A stretch of DNA of 48,001 nucleotides, taken from NCBI GenBank assembly GCA_900752015.1, contig CAADTZ010000056.1:1-48001 (forward strand), read 5' to 3'. This DNA comes from an uncultured Collinsella sp. Its GTDB lineage: Bacteria; Actinomycetota; Coriobacteriia; Coriobacteriales; Coriobacteriaceae. The notes under the pieces are model-generated. The model was given only the letters and a program-made list of their open reading frames with translations. It was not told the DNA's origin and searched no databases. A program made the position numbers and the translations under genes. Shown piece after piece: positions 40,284-48,001 of the stretch (position 1 is the stretch's first letter; each line of letters begins with the position of its first letter).

Positions 40284-41375
40284 ATGCAAACAAACCCTTT
40301 TAAGCCCACAGCAGGTAAAACACCCCCCACGATTATCGGCCGCGAAGATGTACTCGAAGAATTCAATGAAGGCCTCATCAACGGGCCTGGTGCCCCGGGG
40401 CGCCTAATGCGCATAGCCGGCGTCCGTGGAACGGGCAAGACGGTCCTCCTTGACGAGTGCTCACGTTTGGCGCAAAGCCGTGGCTGGACGGTCATAAAAG
40501 AGGTCGCAACCGAGGGACTTTGCCAGCGCATTCTCGAACAGCTGCAGCCCAAATTCCAGGCCAAACACGCCAGATTTGAGCCCACCGTAGCTGGCATATC
40601 CATCGGCAGCATAGATATTGAGCGAATCGGCCCATCGCTACGCGACGCCATGAGACAGACAATAACCAAGAATGGAAATGGCCTGCTCATCACTCTCGAC
40701 GAGGTTCAAGACGCAGAGCTCGATGAGGTCCGAACGCTCTCCATTGCGATTCAGCAGGTTATCGGCGAAGACCTTGATATCGCCTTTGTTTTTGCTGGGC
40801 TGCCTTCGATGATTGAAAGCATCATCAACGGAAAGACACTTGCGTTTTTGCGCCGCGCCCTCCCCTTTGACCTGAAGGCTGTGGCAGTAACCGAAGTGTC
40901 GTACTCCCTCAAGGAAACCATTGAAGCGTCTGGCATGGAGTTGCAGCCAGGTATTGCCGGCCAACTTGCCGAGGCAACGCAAGGCTATCCTTTCATGATC
41001 CAACTCGTTGGATACTACGCATGGCAGTTGGCAAGACGTGCACACACAGCGATTATTGGAGAAGAAGAAGCCGAGCGTGGCATTGCAACGGCACGCGAAC
41101 GCTTCTGCGCCATGGTGATTGAGCCCGCGCTGCAGCGCATTCCGCCCACGTGCATCGCTTATCTGCTGAGCATGGCGTCTTTGGGGCAGACGAGCTCGAC
41201 CAGCATGGTTGCCGATGCCCTGAACAAAACGCCTCAACAGGTGAGCTCCGTCCGCAGCCGCCTGTTAAGAGAATCGATTATCGAGGCTCCTTCGTACGGC
41301 AAGGTCTCATTTGCCATCCCCTACATGCGCGACTACCTCTACGAGCACAAAGCCGAACTGGAAGTTGAACTGTAG
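40284..41375 (+). CDS. AAA ATPase (Orc1/Cdc6-like, archaeal-type ATPase family)
   Basis: A 363-residue cytoplasmic P-loop ATPase. Walker A is GVRGTGKTVLL (about 46-56), Walker B LLITLDEVQD (about 135-144), and a sensor-like VFAGLPSMI follows. The C-terminal ~100 residues form a winged-helix-like region (AYLLSMASLGQTSSTSMVADALNKTPQQVSSVRSRLL). This build is common in plasmid and island proteins of unknown role, some tied to defence or replication. ATG 40284 has AAAGG 8 bases upstream; an in-frame GTG is 9 bases earlier. Its neighbours are a 10-bp tandem repeat in front and a dyad cluster plus integrase remnant behind, suggesting it belongs to the integrated element. Confidence 0.75.
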   Translation: MQTNPFKPTAGKTPPTIIGREDVLEEFNEGLINGPGAPGRLMRIAGVRGTGKTVLLDECSRLAQSRGWTVIKEVATEGLCQRILEQLQPKFQAKHARFEPTVAGISIGSIDIERIGPSLRDAMRQTITKNGNGLLITLDEVQDAELDEVRTLSIAIQQVIGEDLDIAFVFAGLPSMIESIINGKTLAFLRRALPFDLKAVAVTEVSYSLKETIEASGMELQPGIAGQLAEATQGYPFMIQLVGYYAWQLARRAHTAIIGEEEAERGIATARERFCAMVIEPALQRIPPTCIAYLLSMASLGQTSSTSMVADALNKTPQQVSSVRSRLLRESIIEAPSYGKVSFAIPYMRDYLYEHKAELEVEL

Positions 41376-41395
41376 AAACGACAACTGCCCTGCAA

Positions 41396-41519
41396 GATGA
41401 AAACCGTTTTCGTACGGATTTAAAGCAGACGTAAACGGTTTTCGTCTTGATTTGCGTCCGAAATTAAGACGTAAATTGCGCTTTCGTACGCTTATTACCA
41501 GACGCAAATTGTTTACGTC
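41396..41519. promoter_or_regulatory. Cluster of four related dyads
   Basis: GACGTAAACGGTTTTCGTC (41428-41446), GACGCAAATTGTTTACGTC (41501-41519), and two looser forms at 41396-41415 and 41468-41489 share the pattern GACGYAAA-N3-TTTNCGTC. A half site TTTGCGTC lies at 41451-41458. They follow the AAA gene and overlap the end of the integrase remnant. They look like an array of protein-binding sites; the partner is unknown. Confidence 0.55.
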
Positions 41520-42818
41520 CGGCTATGCGTCCCCAATCCAGACGAAAAAAGCTCCGAGTTCGTATTGAACTGCATCCCAATTCTTGGACGGGCGCCGATG
41601 CCCTGATCTCTGCCATGTCGAGGTGCGAGACCAAATCCTTGGCGCGCTCGCCGGAGTGGTATGCCTTGTTCGGCGCCACCTTCCTGTAGAGCTTCTTGAG
41701 CTTCGTCTTCCCCTTGTTGCCCGGCGGCATCTCCGTCTCAGGTGGCAGCCCTAGGAAGGACAGGACGCCGGGCAGGTCGCACAGCATCACGTCCTCGATG
41801 TCGGCCTTGGCCGCCAGGTCGACGACTCTCTGCGCTGTCGGCGAGATGTTCGGGGTGCTGCTACCGCCCGCTGGTTCGGAAGCTGGCGGGCAGTAGCGGG
41901 CAGTAGCGGCAGTAGCGGTGTGGCTCGATAGGCCCGAATATCCGTAAGGAAGGTGCTCGCTCTCATATGTGCTGATATGCCTCGCCTCGCGAACCTTGGG
42001 ATGCTTCCTGAGGTAATCCCTCAATTCGAGCCACTCTTTATGCTCATAACGCTTCGAAATCGTTTCCCCGTCGACAGTTTCCTTCACATAATGGTATGTT
42101 CGAACGCCTTCGAACTTGCCGAACCCGTTCTCGACGCTGAAGTTTCTGAACCAGCGCGAAAACCCATTCAGGTCCATGAAGTTGACTTGGGGATGCCTGT
42201 CTTTCGTTCGTTCGAATGAGTGGACGAGCGGAGTGCCTTTGACTTGTTCCAGGCCGAAGGCTTCCATTTCGCGGGCCTGCTCCTTTTTCCAGAATTCGAG
42301 ATACGACGTCAGCGTCTCGCTTATCGAGATCCTCCGCACGCTTTTCTTGCTTTTGGGCGAGCGAACGCTTCGATCGGCCGCGAACTGCTGCTCAATGAGG
42401 ATGCTTCTGTTCTCGACGGAGACATCGGACCACGTCATCCCGAGGGCTTCTGCCCTTCTCATGTCGGTGTCGAGCATGAGCATCACGCATGTGATGTGCG
42501 CGTCCGGTTCTCGATTGAGTAGGATGTCGAGTAGGCGAGCGGCGTGATGGTTCCTTCGCGGTTGTCGTGGAACTTTTTTGCGTACGAGCCGACGGTGTCC
42601 CTCGATTTTTGGACGTAGATGCCGCTGTTGAGTTCTGCCTTGTAGGCTTCGAGTGCGGCGTCGACTTCTCGGCTTTTGGTGGTATGTATGGTCTGCCACG
42701 GCGAATAGCGGTATTTGCCCGTGACCGGATCCTTGCCGAGGCTGTGACGGTAGCGCCACGTGTATTTGTCGCGGCGTTGCTTCGTTCCTTTGCCTATGAC
42801 GAGAGGTCGGTCGTTCAT
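41464..42818 (-). pseudogene. Degenerate tyrosine integrase
   Basis: The first segment (42818 to about 42550) encodes an integrase N-terminus (RDKYTWRYRHSLGKDPVTGKYRYSPWQTIHTTKSREVDAAL..; phage-integrase arm-binding style, then VGSYAKKFHDNREGTITPLAYS). The frame then shifts: LLDILLNREPDAHITCVMLMLDTDMRRAEALGMTWSDV, with the catalytic Arg, lies in another frame. The core-binding domain expected between them is largely missing, which points to a deletion near 42545-42560. The later catalytic His-x-x-Arg and Tyr are not found, and the 3' part (about 41560-41900) looks like unrelated remnant sequence. Non-functional integrase of an element that used the tRNA-Met site at 43100. Confidence 0.75.
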
Positions 42819-42891
42819 CGTGTTCCTTGCCTGAAGTGCCTGAGAATCGCGCTCGGTTGCGCGGAATGGCGCAAAGGGCTGGGGCGGGTGG

Positions 42892-42943
42892 GCATTACCC
42901 TTGGTGGTGGACCCTGCGTGGGGTCACACCCCAAGGGTAATGC
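42892..42943. repeat. Perfect 13-bp inverted repeat upstream of the integrase
   Basis: GCATTACCCTTGG (42892-42904) pairs with CCAAGGGTAATGC (42931-42943), with GACCC (42910-42914) and GGGTC (42921-42925) nested inside. It lies between the integrase start and the att site. It may be a terminator-like structure or a recombination/transfer site. Confidence 0.6.
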
Positions 42944-42970
42944 TCCGCCTGACCGCTTTCAAGCTCGTTG

Positions 42971-43071
42971 TGGGTCGAATTTGGGTCGAATTATTCCGCG
43001 TACTTTTCTTTCGTAAATCTATGAAAACATCAAATGACCTGGAGTTATATTGACTTCAATTTGGGTCGAAA
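42971..43071 (+). repeat. Direct repeats TGGGTCGAAT near the att site
   Basis: TGGGTCGAAT occurs at 42971-42980 and 42982-42991, and TGGGTCGAAA at 43062-43071. Short direct repeats beside an attachment site are often integrase arm-binding sites. That reading is inferred. Confidence 0.45.
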
Positions 43072-43099
43072 TGTCTGAATGAAACAACGTCGTAGCAAC

Positions 43100-43144
43100 C
43101 TCATAACCCGAAGGTCGGTGGTTCAAATCCGCCCCCCGCGACCA
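43100..43144 (+). tRNA. 3' fragment of a tRNA-Met (CAT) gene; attachment site
   Basis: From the anticodon loop CTCATAA (43100-43106) to the encoded CCA (43142-43144), the sequence is a normal tRNA 3' half: the anticodon stem strand CCCGA, T arm GGTGG-TTCAAAT-CCGCC, acceptor strand CCCCGCG and discriminator A. Before it, GTCGTAGCAAC cannot form the anticodon stem or D arm. The 5' half is therefore missing. A tRNA 3' half beside an integrase marks the displaced end of an integrated element. CCCG after the loop suggests the initiator type. Confidence 0.85.
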
Positions 43145-43154
43145 TGAAACTTCA

Positions 43155-43186
43155 GGTCGGAAGCATAAAAGCTCCCGACCTTTTTC
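43155..43186 (+). terminator. Terminator of the former tRNA-Met gene
   Basis: GGTCGG-A-AGC (43155-43164) pairs with GCT-C-CCGACC (43171-43180), followed by TTTTT. It lies 10 bp after the tRNA CCA end. Confidence 0.85.
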
Positions 43187-43403
43187 TTTGTCTAGGGGTT
43201 TCGGCATCTCTCGTTCTTTGGGTACCTCGAGGCGGGCAATCAGATAGATGCTTACGAGTATCATAGGGTCTTTTTACGTCGCGGTCGTGTCTCGTACTGG
43301 TGCGCCGCTCTTTGTGGGACGTGTCACTTTGCCATAGGTTGTCCGGCGGCGGGGCGCAGGTCGTTCCCCGTGGCGTCGCTCCTTTCGACGCTACGCTGCC
43401 TGG

Positions 43404-43712
43404 CTACTCGTTCCACTGGTGCTTTTTCATGTCGACGCAGCCGTTGTCTCGGAAGGCGACTCCTTCCTCCGTCAGTAGTGCTCGCTGGTCGGGGAAGTTT
43501 GGCGCGAGGCGTCCCGCGTGGTTGACGACGCGGTGGCAGGGATAATCGCCGTAGCGATCCGCCTCGCTCAGCACCGCTCCGACCAGGCGAGAGTTTTTCT
43601 CCCTGCCGATGAGGCGCGCTATCTGACCGTACGAGGCGACGCATCCCGCCGGAATCTCTGCCACGACGGAGAGAATCTCATAAACCAAATCTTCGTCCAG
43701 GACTTTTCCCAT
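43404..43712 (-). CDS. MGMT-family protein (alkyltransferase-like)
   Basis: A 102-residue single-domain relative of O6-alkylguanine DNA alkyltransferases. IPAGCVASYGQIARLIG (about 20-36) is the helix-turn-helix, and DYPCHRVVNHAGRL (about 56-69) holds the active-site Cys in PCHRV. It lacks the N-terminal domain of Ada/Ogt. Alkyltransferase-like proteins usually have Trp in place of this Cys, so this one may still transfer alkyl groups or only flag lesions for repair. Start 43712 follows GGGAG. It is a single gene beyond the integrated-element boundary. Confidence 0.85.
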   Translation of the reverse strand: MGKVLDEDLVYEILSVVAEIPAGCVASYGQIARLIGREKNSRLVGAVLSEADRYGDYPCHRVVNHAGRLAPNFPDQRALLTEEGVAFRDNGCVDMKKHQWNE

Positions 43713-43886
43713 CGTATCGCTCCCGTGTTCGCTTTTGCCTTCGGGGGCGCGGCGCCGATCACCCGTGCTGCGATTTTCGCAGCTCCCCTTACCGAAGCAT
43801 CGAGGGAAAGCGCGTGCGTGTCAAGGTTGTCTGGTCCAGTTGCTGGCTCGATGCCTCGAGATGTTCGCCTCAAGTGCGACCTGCCC

Positions 43887-44393
43887 CTATTGGAAAAGGA
43901 TGCCGAAGATGTATTTGGTGATGGCGGAGCGGCGGATGACCCCCACGAGTTTGCCCTCGTCATCAACCACAGGAAGCTTCTTGAACTTCTTCTTTGCCAG
44001 TAGCGCGGCGACGCGGGCGATGCTCTGCTCGGGACGGGCACACACTACCTGGCGCGTCGCGAAATCCATGACGCAGCGATCCTTCAGGTCTTCGATGCGC
44101 TGCTCAAGGCTCTGATCGTCGAAGTACAGCATGGACGCGTCGCCGCCCGTGAAGATGGTGTGAGCGCGATGCTGCGCGATGGCTCCCATGACATCGCCGT
44201 CGGAGATGAACCCGACCACCTGGTTGCGCTCATCGATTACGGGCATGCTGCTCACCTCGTTTTCGGCGAGCATGCGCACCACGTCGGAAATCGTGCAATC
44301 CTGCGTGCAGGTGAACGGCTCTTCAATCATGATGCTCGAAACGGGCGTCCCCTCGAGCTCGAGCGGGATGCGCTCGGACAGAATCTCGGACAT
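43887..44393 (-). CDS. CBS-domain pair protein
   Basis: A 168-residue cytoplasmic protein with two CBS motifs: SIMIEEPFTCTQDCTISDVVRMLAENEVSSMPVIDE.. and VVCARPEQSIARVAALLAKKKFKKLPVVDDEGKLVGVI... Such pairs bind adenine nucleotides and act as energy or ligand sensors. Start is 3 bp after the stop of the DHA2 transporter with GGAGG inside that gene's end, so the two are co-translated and the CBS protein may gate or sense for the transporter. No fused catalytic domain is seen. Confidence 0.88.
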   Translation of the reverse strand: MSEILSERIPLELEGTPVSSIMIEEPFTCTQDCTISDVVRMLAENEVSSMPVIDERNQVVGFISDGDVMGAIAQHRAHTIFTGGDASMLYFDDQSLEQRIEDLKDRCVMDFATRQVVCARPEQSIARVAALLAKKKFKKLPVVDDEGKLVGVIRRSAITKYIFGILFQ

Positions 44394-44396
44394 CGC

Positions 44397-45836
44397 TTAT
44401 GCCTCCTTCGTTTTCGGTGCGGTTTTCTTGGTGCGCACGCTGAATATGGCGCAGATAAGGGAAACGAGGCCGATTGCCGCGCACACCTTGTAAGCGACGC
44501 CCGCGCCCACGGCGGTGGCTACTTGGATGCTCGCATCGACGCCGGCCGACGCGGTGACGCTTGTCATGACCGTGATGATGAGCGCCGTGCACAAACCGCC
44601 GGCGACCTGGCGGCCGGTGTTCGCGATGGCGTTGCCGTGGGCGATCATGTCATTTTTCAAGGCATTGACACCCCATGTGTTCACCGGCATGTTCGCGAGC
44701 GACTGGCCGGCGGACTGCAGCATGCAGAACAGCGCAACCACCAAGATGGGCGTGTTTACCGTCGAAAGCGAGAGCAGGAACAGGGCGCCGGTCATGAGGG
44801 CCAGGCCGACGATCGAGATGGCACGCGGACCGAACTTGTCGAACACCACGCCGGAGATAGGGCTGATGATGATGCCCACCGCCGCGGCGGGAAGCATGGC
44901 CATGCCGGTTTCGAAGGCCGAAGCGCCGAGCGCCGTTTGCAGCAGCAGCGGCAACAGCGTGTTGGTGACCAGGCATGCGGCGTTGATGAGCGTGACGATG
45001 ATGGCGGCCACGCGGAACTCGCGCGTCTTGAGCGTGCCCAGTTGAAGCAGCGGGTCCTCGATTTTGCCCTGGCGTACGACGAACAGCACCAAGCACACGA
45101 CACCCGCGACGATCGAGCCGAGCACCACGGGGTTGCCCCAACCCATCGACGAGGCGCTCGAGAACCCGTAGAGAAGTCCGCCGAAGGCGATGGTGGAGAG
45201 GACGACCGAGGGCAGGTCGAGCTTGGGGTTCTTCAGCTCGCCCACGTTTTTCAGCATGAACACGCCCAACACCAGCACGAGAATTGCGAGGGGGACGATG
45301 GCGCCGATCATGGTGCGCCAGCCGTACGTGTCGATCACCGCGCCGCCTACGACGGGGCCGACCGCGGGACCCGCCGACATGACGATGCCCGCCATGCCCA
45401 TAGCCGTTCCTCGTTTCTCGACGGGGAACACCAGCATGGGAACCACCGAGACAAGCGGCATGAGCACGCCTGAGCCCGCCGCTTGCAACACGCGACCGAT
45501 GATGAGGAACAGGAAATCAGGGGCTGCGGCGCACAGCAGCGTGCCCAGCGCGAACACCAGCGTCGCCCCGAAGAATAGCGCGCGGGTGCTGAACTTGTCG
45601 ATAAGGAACGCCGAAACGGGGACCATGATGCCGCTCACCAGCGGGTATATGGACATGATCCACTGGGCAGTCGAGGCATCGATGGCGAAATCGGACATGA
45701 TGACCGGCAATGCAGGCGACATCACCGTTTGGTTCAGTAGCGCCAAGAAGGCACCCAGGACGACGACCGCGACGATGCGGATCTGGGTACCGGTAATGCG
45801 CCCATTGGCGGGCGCGACCGTACAATTATCAGACAT
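44397..45836 (-). CDS. MFS transporter, DHA2 family (14-helix drug:H+ antiporter)
   Basis: A 479-residue inner-membrane exporter of the EmrB/QacA type. It has about fourteen hydrophobic helices. Motif D1-like LLNQTVMSPALPVIM, the helix 2-3 loop DKFSTRALF, and antiporter motif C in MSAGPAVGPVVGG are visible. The C-terminus is basic (RTKKTAPKTKEA). It is likely to expel drugs or other toxic compounds with proton exchange. It forms an operon with the CBS gene. A dyad at 45899-45919 upstream may be its operator. Substrate unknown. Confidence 0.92.
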   Translation of the reverse strand: MSDNCTVAPANGRITGTQIRIVAVVVLGAFLALLNQTVMSPALPVIMSDFAIDASTAQWIMSIYPLVSGIMVPVSAFLIDKFSTRALFFGATLVFALGTLLCAAAPDFLFLIIGRVLQAAGSGVLMPLVSVVPMLVFPVEKRGTAMGMAGIVMSAGPAVGPVVGGAVIDTYGWRTMIGAIVPLAILVLVLGVFMLKNVGELKNPKLDLPSVVLSTIAFGGLLYGFSSASSMGWGNPVVLGSIVAGVVCLVLFVVRQGKIEDPLLQLGTLKTREFRVAAIIVTLINAACLVTNTLLPLLLQTALGASAFETGMAMLPAAAVGIIISPISGVVFDKFGPRAISIVGLALMTGALFLLSLSTVNTPILVVALFCMLQSAGQSLANMPVNTWGVNALKNDMIAHGNAIANTGRQVAGGLCTALIITVMTSVTASAGVDASIQVATAVGAGVAYKVCAAIGLVSLICAIFSVRTKKTAPKTKEA

Positions 45837-46356
45837 AAGCTTCCTTCGTATCTATTCGATTCTTCGCCGAAGGCGCGCCGGCCCACGGGCGAAATAACAT
45901 GCACGTGCTATGCGTGCATCAGATACGACAGGAAGAAAGCGGCTGCTCAGAGCGCACTTGGGGAACAACAGGAGAGGCCCCGTATACCAGGGGCCGCCGA
46001 ATTGCGATGTATGCTTTGGTCAAATCCTTCATAGCGGGGAGGCATTCTAGCAGCCGTCTTCGCCCCTTTCAAGGGATGTAACCCAGACGTTGATTTTCTT
46101 CACCGAGGCGCCATCGTTGACGGGTGGCGTGCTTCTCTATCGCCACACCGCGGGGCGAGGGAACGCCGCGGCGAGCTTGTACATCGGCTATGTGTGCAGC
46201 TGCGAGCGTGTCGCCGGCGCGCGCTGGGCGCCAGTCCGATCCGGCCGACTCTTGCCGACGGTCGGTCGCCGTCCTCCTCCATCTCCGCCTGCTCTGTTTT
46301 TGCTCGGCTCCCTTGTCGTATCATGGACGGACGAGAATTGAGCGAAGGCGGTACGT
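45837..46356. promoter_or_regulatory. Divergent intergenic region with operator-like dyad
   Basis: A gap of about 520 bp without a convincing gene. ATGCACG-N7-CGTGCAT (45899-45919) is a perfect 7-bp dyad about 65 bp upstream of the transporter start. A second hairpin GGCCCC-N8-GGGGCC lies at about 45973-45992. The stretch 46080-46320 is GC-rich and codes for nothing I recognise. TATCAT near 46319 may be the -10 of the ArsC-like gene. Confidence 0.4.
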
Positions 46357-46698
46357 ATGAACATCCAGATATTCGGCACGAAGAAAAGCTTCGATACTAA
46401 GAAGGCGCAGCGCTATTTCAAGGAACGTCGTGTGAAGTTCCAGTTCATCGACTTGAAGGAAAAGGGGATGAGCAAAGGCGAGCTCGAAAGCGTGGCGCGC
46501 GCCGTCGGCGGGATCGACGCTGTGATCGATCCAAAGGCGAAAGATGCCGACACGGTTGCGCTCGTACAGTATCTTGCTGCCGACCAGAAGTTCGAAAAGG
46601 TGCTCGATAACCAGCAGATTCTTCGTGAGCCCATCGTTCGCAACGGCCGCCAGGCAACCGTTGGCTACGAGCCTGACGTGTGGAAGGGCTGGGAATAA
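46357..46698 (+). CDS. ArsC/Spx-family protein lacking the active-site cysteine
   Basis: A 113-residue thioredoxin-fold protein. IQIFGTKKSFDTKKAQRYFKERRVKFQFIDLKEKG fits the arsenate reductase/Spx family, and LREPIVRNGRQATVGY is the conserved cis-Pro region. In the usual active-site place (GTKKC in close relatives, as I recall them) there is Ser, so no redox Cys is present and arsenate reduction is unlikely. A structural or regulatory role is more likely. Start follows GAAGGCGG. A terminator shared with ilvD follows at 46718. Confidence 0.85.
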   Translation: MNIQIFGTKKSFDTKKAQRYFKERRVKFQFIDLKEKGMSKGELESVARAVGGIDAVIDPKAKDADTVALVQYLAADQKFEKVLDNQQILREPIVRNGRQATVGYEPDVWKGWE

Positions 46699-46715
46699 AG
46701 CGGCTGGGAATAAAG
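46687..46715. repeat. Tandem duplication at the ArsC-like gene stop
   Basis: GGCTGGGAATAAAG occurs at 46687-46700 and again at 46702-46715. The first copy holds the real stop (GAA TAA). A small duplication with no effect on the protein. Confidence 0.8.
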
Positions 46716-46717
46716 TG

Positions 46718-46759
46718 AAGCGCCCACGTCCGTGGTTTTATCCACGGACGCGGGCGCTT
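46718..46759. terminator. Bidirectional terminator between convergent genes
   Basis: AAGCGCCC (46718-46725) with GGGCGCTT (46752-46759) and GTCCGTGG (46728-46735) with CCACGGAC (46742-46749), loop TTTTAT. It separates the ArsC-like gene from ilvD. Confidence 0.8.
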
Positions 46760-46885
46760 GCGTAAGACGTCTCTTGTCGTTTGAGTGGAGCGCCCCGGCG
46801 GCGCTGAACAACGCGCCCCGGTGACGTGGCTCGGGGCTCTTTGTGCCGCACATCTATGAGAGGAGATATTTGATGCGCATGGGCG

Positions 46886-48001
46886 CTACTCCATGTAGCC
46901 ACCCTGAATGGCAGAAACTGCATGCTCGGTAAAGAACTTGAGCGTGCCGGAGGTGTAACGATTAGCCTTGGGCTTCCAAGCGGCTCGGCGCTCGGCCAGG
47001 ACGGCATCGATCTCGGCCGGCTCCATCTCCTTGCCGGCGATGCCCACGATGGACAGCGAGCGCTCGGGAATATTGATCTGGATCAGGTCGCCTTCCTCGA
47101 TCAGGGCAATCGGGCCGCCCACGGCAGCCTCGGGCGAAACGTGACCGATAGCCGGGCCCTTGGAGGCGCCAGAGAAGCGGCCGTCGGTGATCAGGGCGAT
47201 GCTCGAACCCAGCTCGGGGTCACTGGCGATAGCCTCGGTGGTGTAGAACATCTCGGGCATGCCGGAACCCTTGGGGCCCTCATAGCGAATGATAACGGCA
47301 TCGCCGGGCTTGACCTCATGCGTCAGGACGGCGTGAATGGCGTCCTCCTCGCAGTCGAACGGACGGGCCTTGAGCGTAGCCTGGAACATCTCACGCGGAA
47401 CGACGGTGTGCTTGACGACGGCACCCTCGGGGGCAAGGTTGCCGTGAAGGATGGCGATGGAGCCATCGGTACCAAAAGCCTGGTCGAACGGACGGATGAT
47501 GTCCTCGCGCTTGAGGTTCCACTTCTCCAGGTAGCGGCCGCACTTCTCGTAGTAGCCGTTGTTCTTAAGGTCCTCGAGGTTCTCGCCGAGAGTCTTGCCG
47601 GTGACGGTCATGACGTCGAGATGGAGCATCGACTTGATCTCCTCCATGATGCGCGGCACGCCACCTGCATAGTAGAAGAACTGCGCCGGCCACTCGCCTG
47701 CGGGGCGAACGTTGAGCAGGTAGTGGGCGCCACGGTGCAGGCGGTCGAAGTCGTCGGCGGACATCTCGATGCCAAACTCGCGGGCGATAGCAGGAATATG
47801 CAGCAGCGAGTTGGTGGAACCCGAAATGGCGCCGTGGACCATGATGAGGTTCTCGAAAGACTCCTTGGTCACGATGTCGCGGGGGCACAGGTTGTGCTCG
47901 GAGAGCCACACGGACTGGCGGCCGGCCTCGCGCGCAAACTCACGCAGGGCGGAGCTGGGAGCGGGCAGCAGGGGCGTGCCGGGGGGCCTAAGGCCCAGGG
48001 C
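46886..48001 (-). CDS. ilvD: Dihydroxy-acid dehydratase (3' part, cut by window edge)
   Basis: Catalyses the dehydration of 2,3-dihydroxy acids to 2-keto acids in isoleucine, valine and pantothenate synthesis; it is an Fe-S enzyme. The frame is open to the last base of the window, giving about 371 residues with no start visible. The segment starts ALGLRPPGTPLLPAPSSALR and includes VHGAISGSTNSLLHIPAIA, GNLAPEGAVVK, ITDGRFSGASKGPAIGHVSPEA and the C-terminus around SIVGIAGKEMEPAEID. The N-terminal third with the first cluster cysteines lies outside. The inner GTG at 47911 is not a start. Confidence 0.95.
   Translation of the reverse strand, partial: ALGLRPPGTPLLPAPSSALREFAREAGRQSVWLSEHNLCPRDIVTKESFENLIMVHGAISGSTNSLLHIPAIAREFGIEMSADDFDRLHRGAHYLLNVRPAGEWPAQFFYYAGGVPRIMEEIKSMLHLDVMTVTGKTLGENLEDLKNNGYYEKCGRYLEKWNLKREDIIRPFDQAFGTDGSIAILHGNLAPEGAVVKHTVVPREMFQATLKARPFDCEEDAIHAVLTHEVKPGDAVIIRYEGPKGSGMPEMFYTTEAIASDPELGSSIALITDGRFSGASKGPAIGHVSPEAAVGGPIALIEEGDLIQINIPERSLSIVGIAGKEMEPAEIDAVLAERRAAWKPKANRYTSGTLKFFTEHAVSAIQGGYME

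Noticed and set aside
43019..43264. Minus-strand frame across the tRNA fragment
   Set aside because: It reads antisense through the tRNA 3' half and terminator and shows no protein features.
46082..46341. Possible small genes upstream of the ArsC-like gene
   Set aside because: Several frames are open because the region is GC-rich, but none has a ribosome site, start context or recognisable sequence.
1..48001. CRISPR arrays, rRNA genes and complete tRNA genes
   Set aside because: No regularly spaced repeats with unique spacers, no rRNA segments, and apart from the tRNA-Met fragment no cloverleaf-type sequence was found by eye.

Overview
The window looks like a chromosomal segment of a Gram-positive gut actinobacterium of the class Coriobacteriia, most likely Collinsella. 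I infer this from the high GC content, the GatCAB amidotransferase operon, a GSI-type glutamine synthetase next to an orphan GlnR-like regulator, sortase-assembled pili, and several families of short intergenic palindromes. No database search was possible, so the genus is an inference.

Layout. 1-3629: gatC-gatA-gatB (minus strand), with one-base TAATG overlaps. 3954-13525: a pilus locus on the minus strand, made of a 1152-residue LPXTG adhesin, a minor pilin, a backbone pilin and a class C sortase; a small winged-helix regulator sits between the pilin genes and the sortase. 14031-24191: HAD phosphatase, MFS transporter, a MoaC-MobB fusion, MoaA, an unknown protein with a nuclease-like C-terminus, and a heterodimeric ABC exporter pair. 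24451-26692: a MATE exporter and its MerR/BmrR-type regulator. 26801-28365: an AT-richer islet with a Tat-exported papain-like peptidase and a putative lipoprotein. 28401-34595: LigA, HtrA/DegP, the GlnR-like regulator and GlnA. 34730-40170: a putative 2-keto-3-deoxygluconate regulon (LacI regulator, PfkB kinase, KDPG aldolase, GntR regulator, DUF6198-type membrane protein). 40284-43144: an AAA ATPase, a degenerate tyrosine integrase and a 3' fragment of a tRNA-Met gene, the footprint of an integrated element. 43404-46698: MGMT-like protein, CBS protein, DHA2 exporter and ArsC-like protein. 46886 to the window end: the 3' part of ilvD.

Most notable. The kdgK-kdgA locus and the DUF6198 locus share a promoter/operator layout (TATACT, then ACGAAACCGATTTCGT) and two structured RNA elements. 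Motif 1 is a long hairpin with a 22-nt apex that is identical at 20 positions, and its stem carries compensatory changes. Motif 2 is a four-stem element with two conserved unpaired segments, AGTCCCATTCC and GTGCCTCCGATAACC; its stems also differ between copies but keep pairing. At kdgK-kdgA, motif 1 lies in the kdgK leader and motif 2 between the genes. At the DUF6198 gene the two are in tandem, and the second ends in a U-tract like a terminator. I do not recognise either as a known riboswitch class. They are the best candidates here for an undescribed regulatory system.

Other points of interest are a nine-G tract early in the adhesin gene (possible phase variation), at least four families of palindromic repeats, a cluster of dyads behind the AAA ATPase gene, and a 10-bp-period tandem repeat in front of it.
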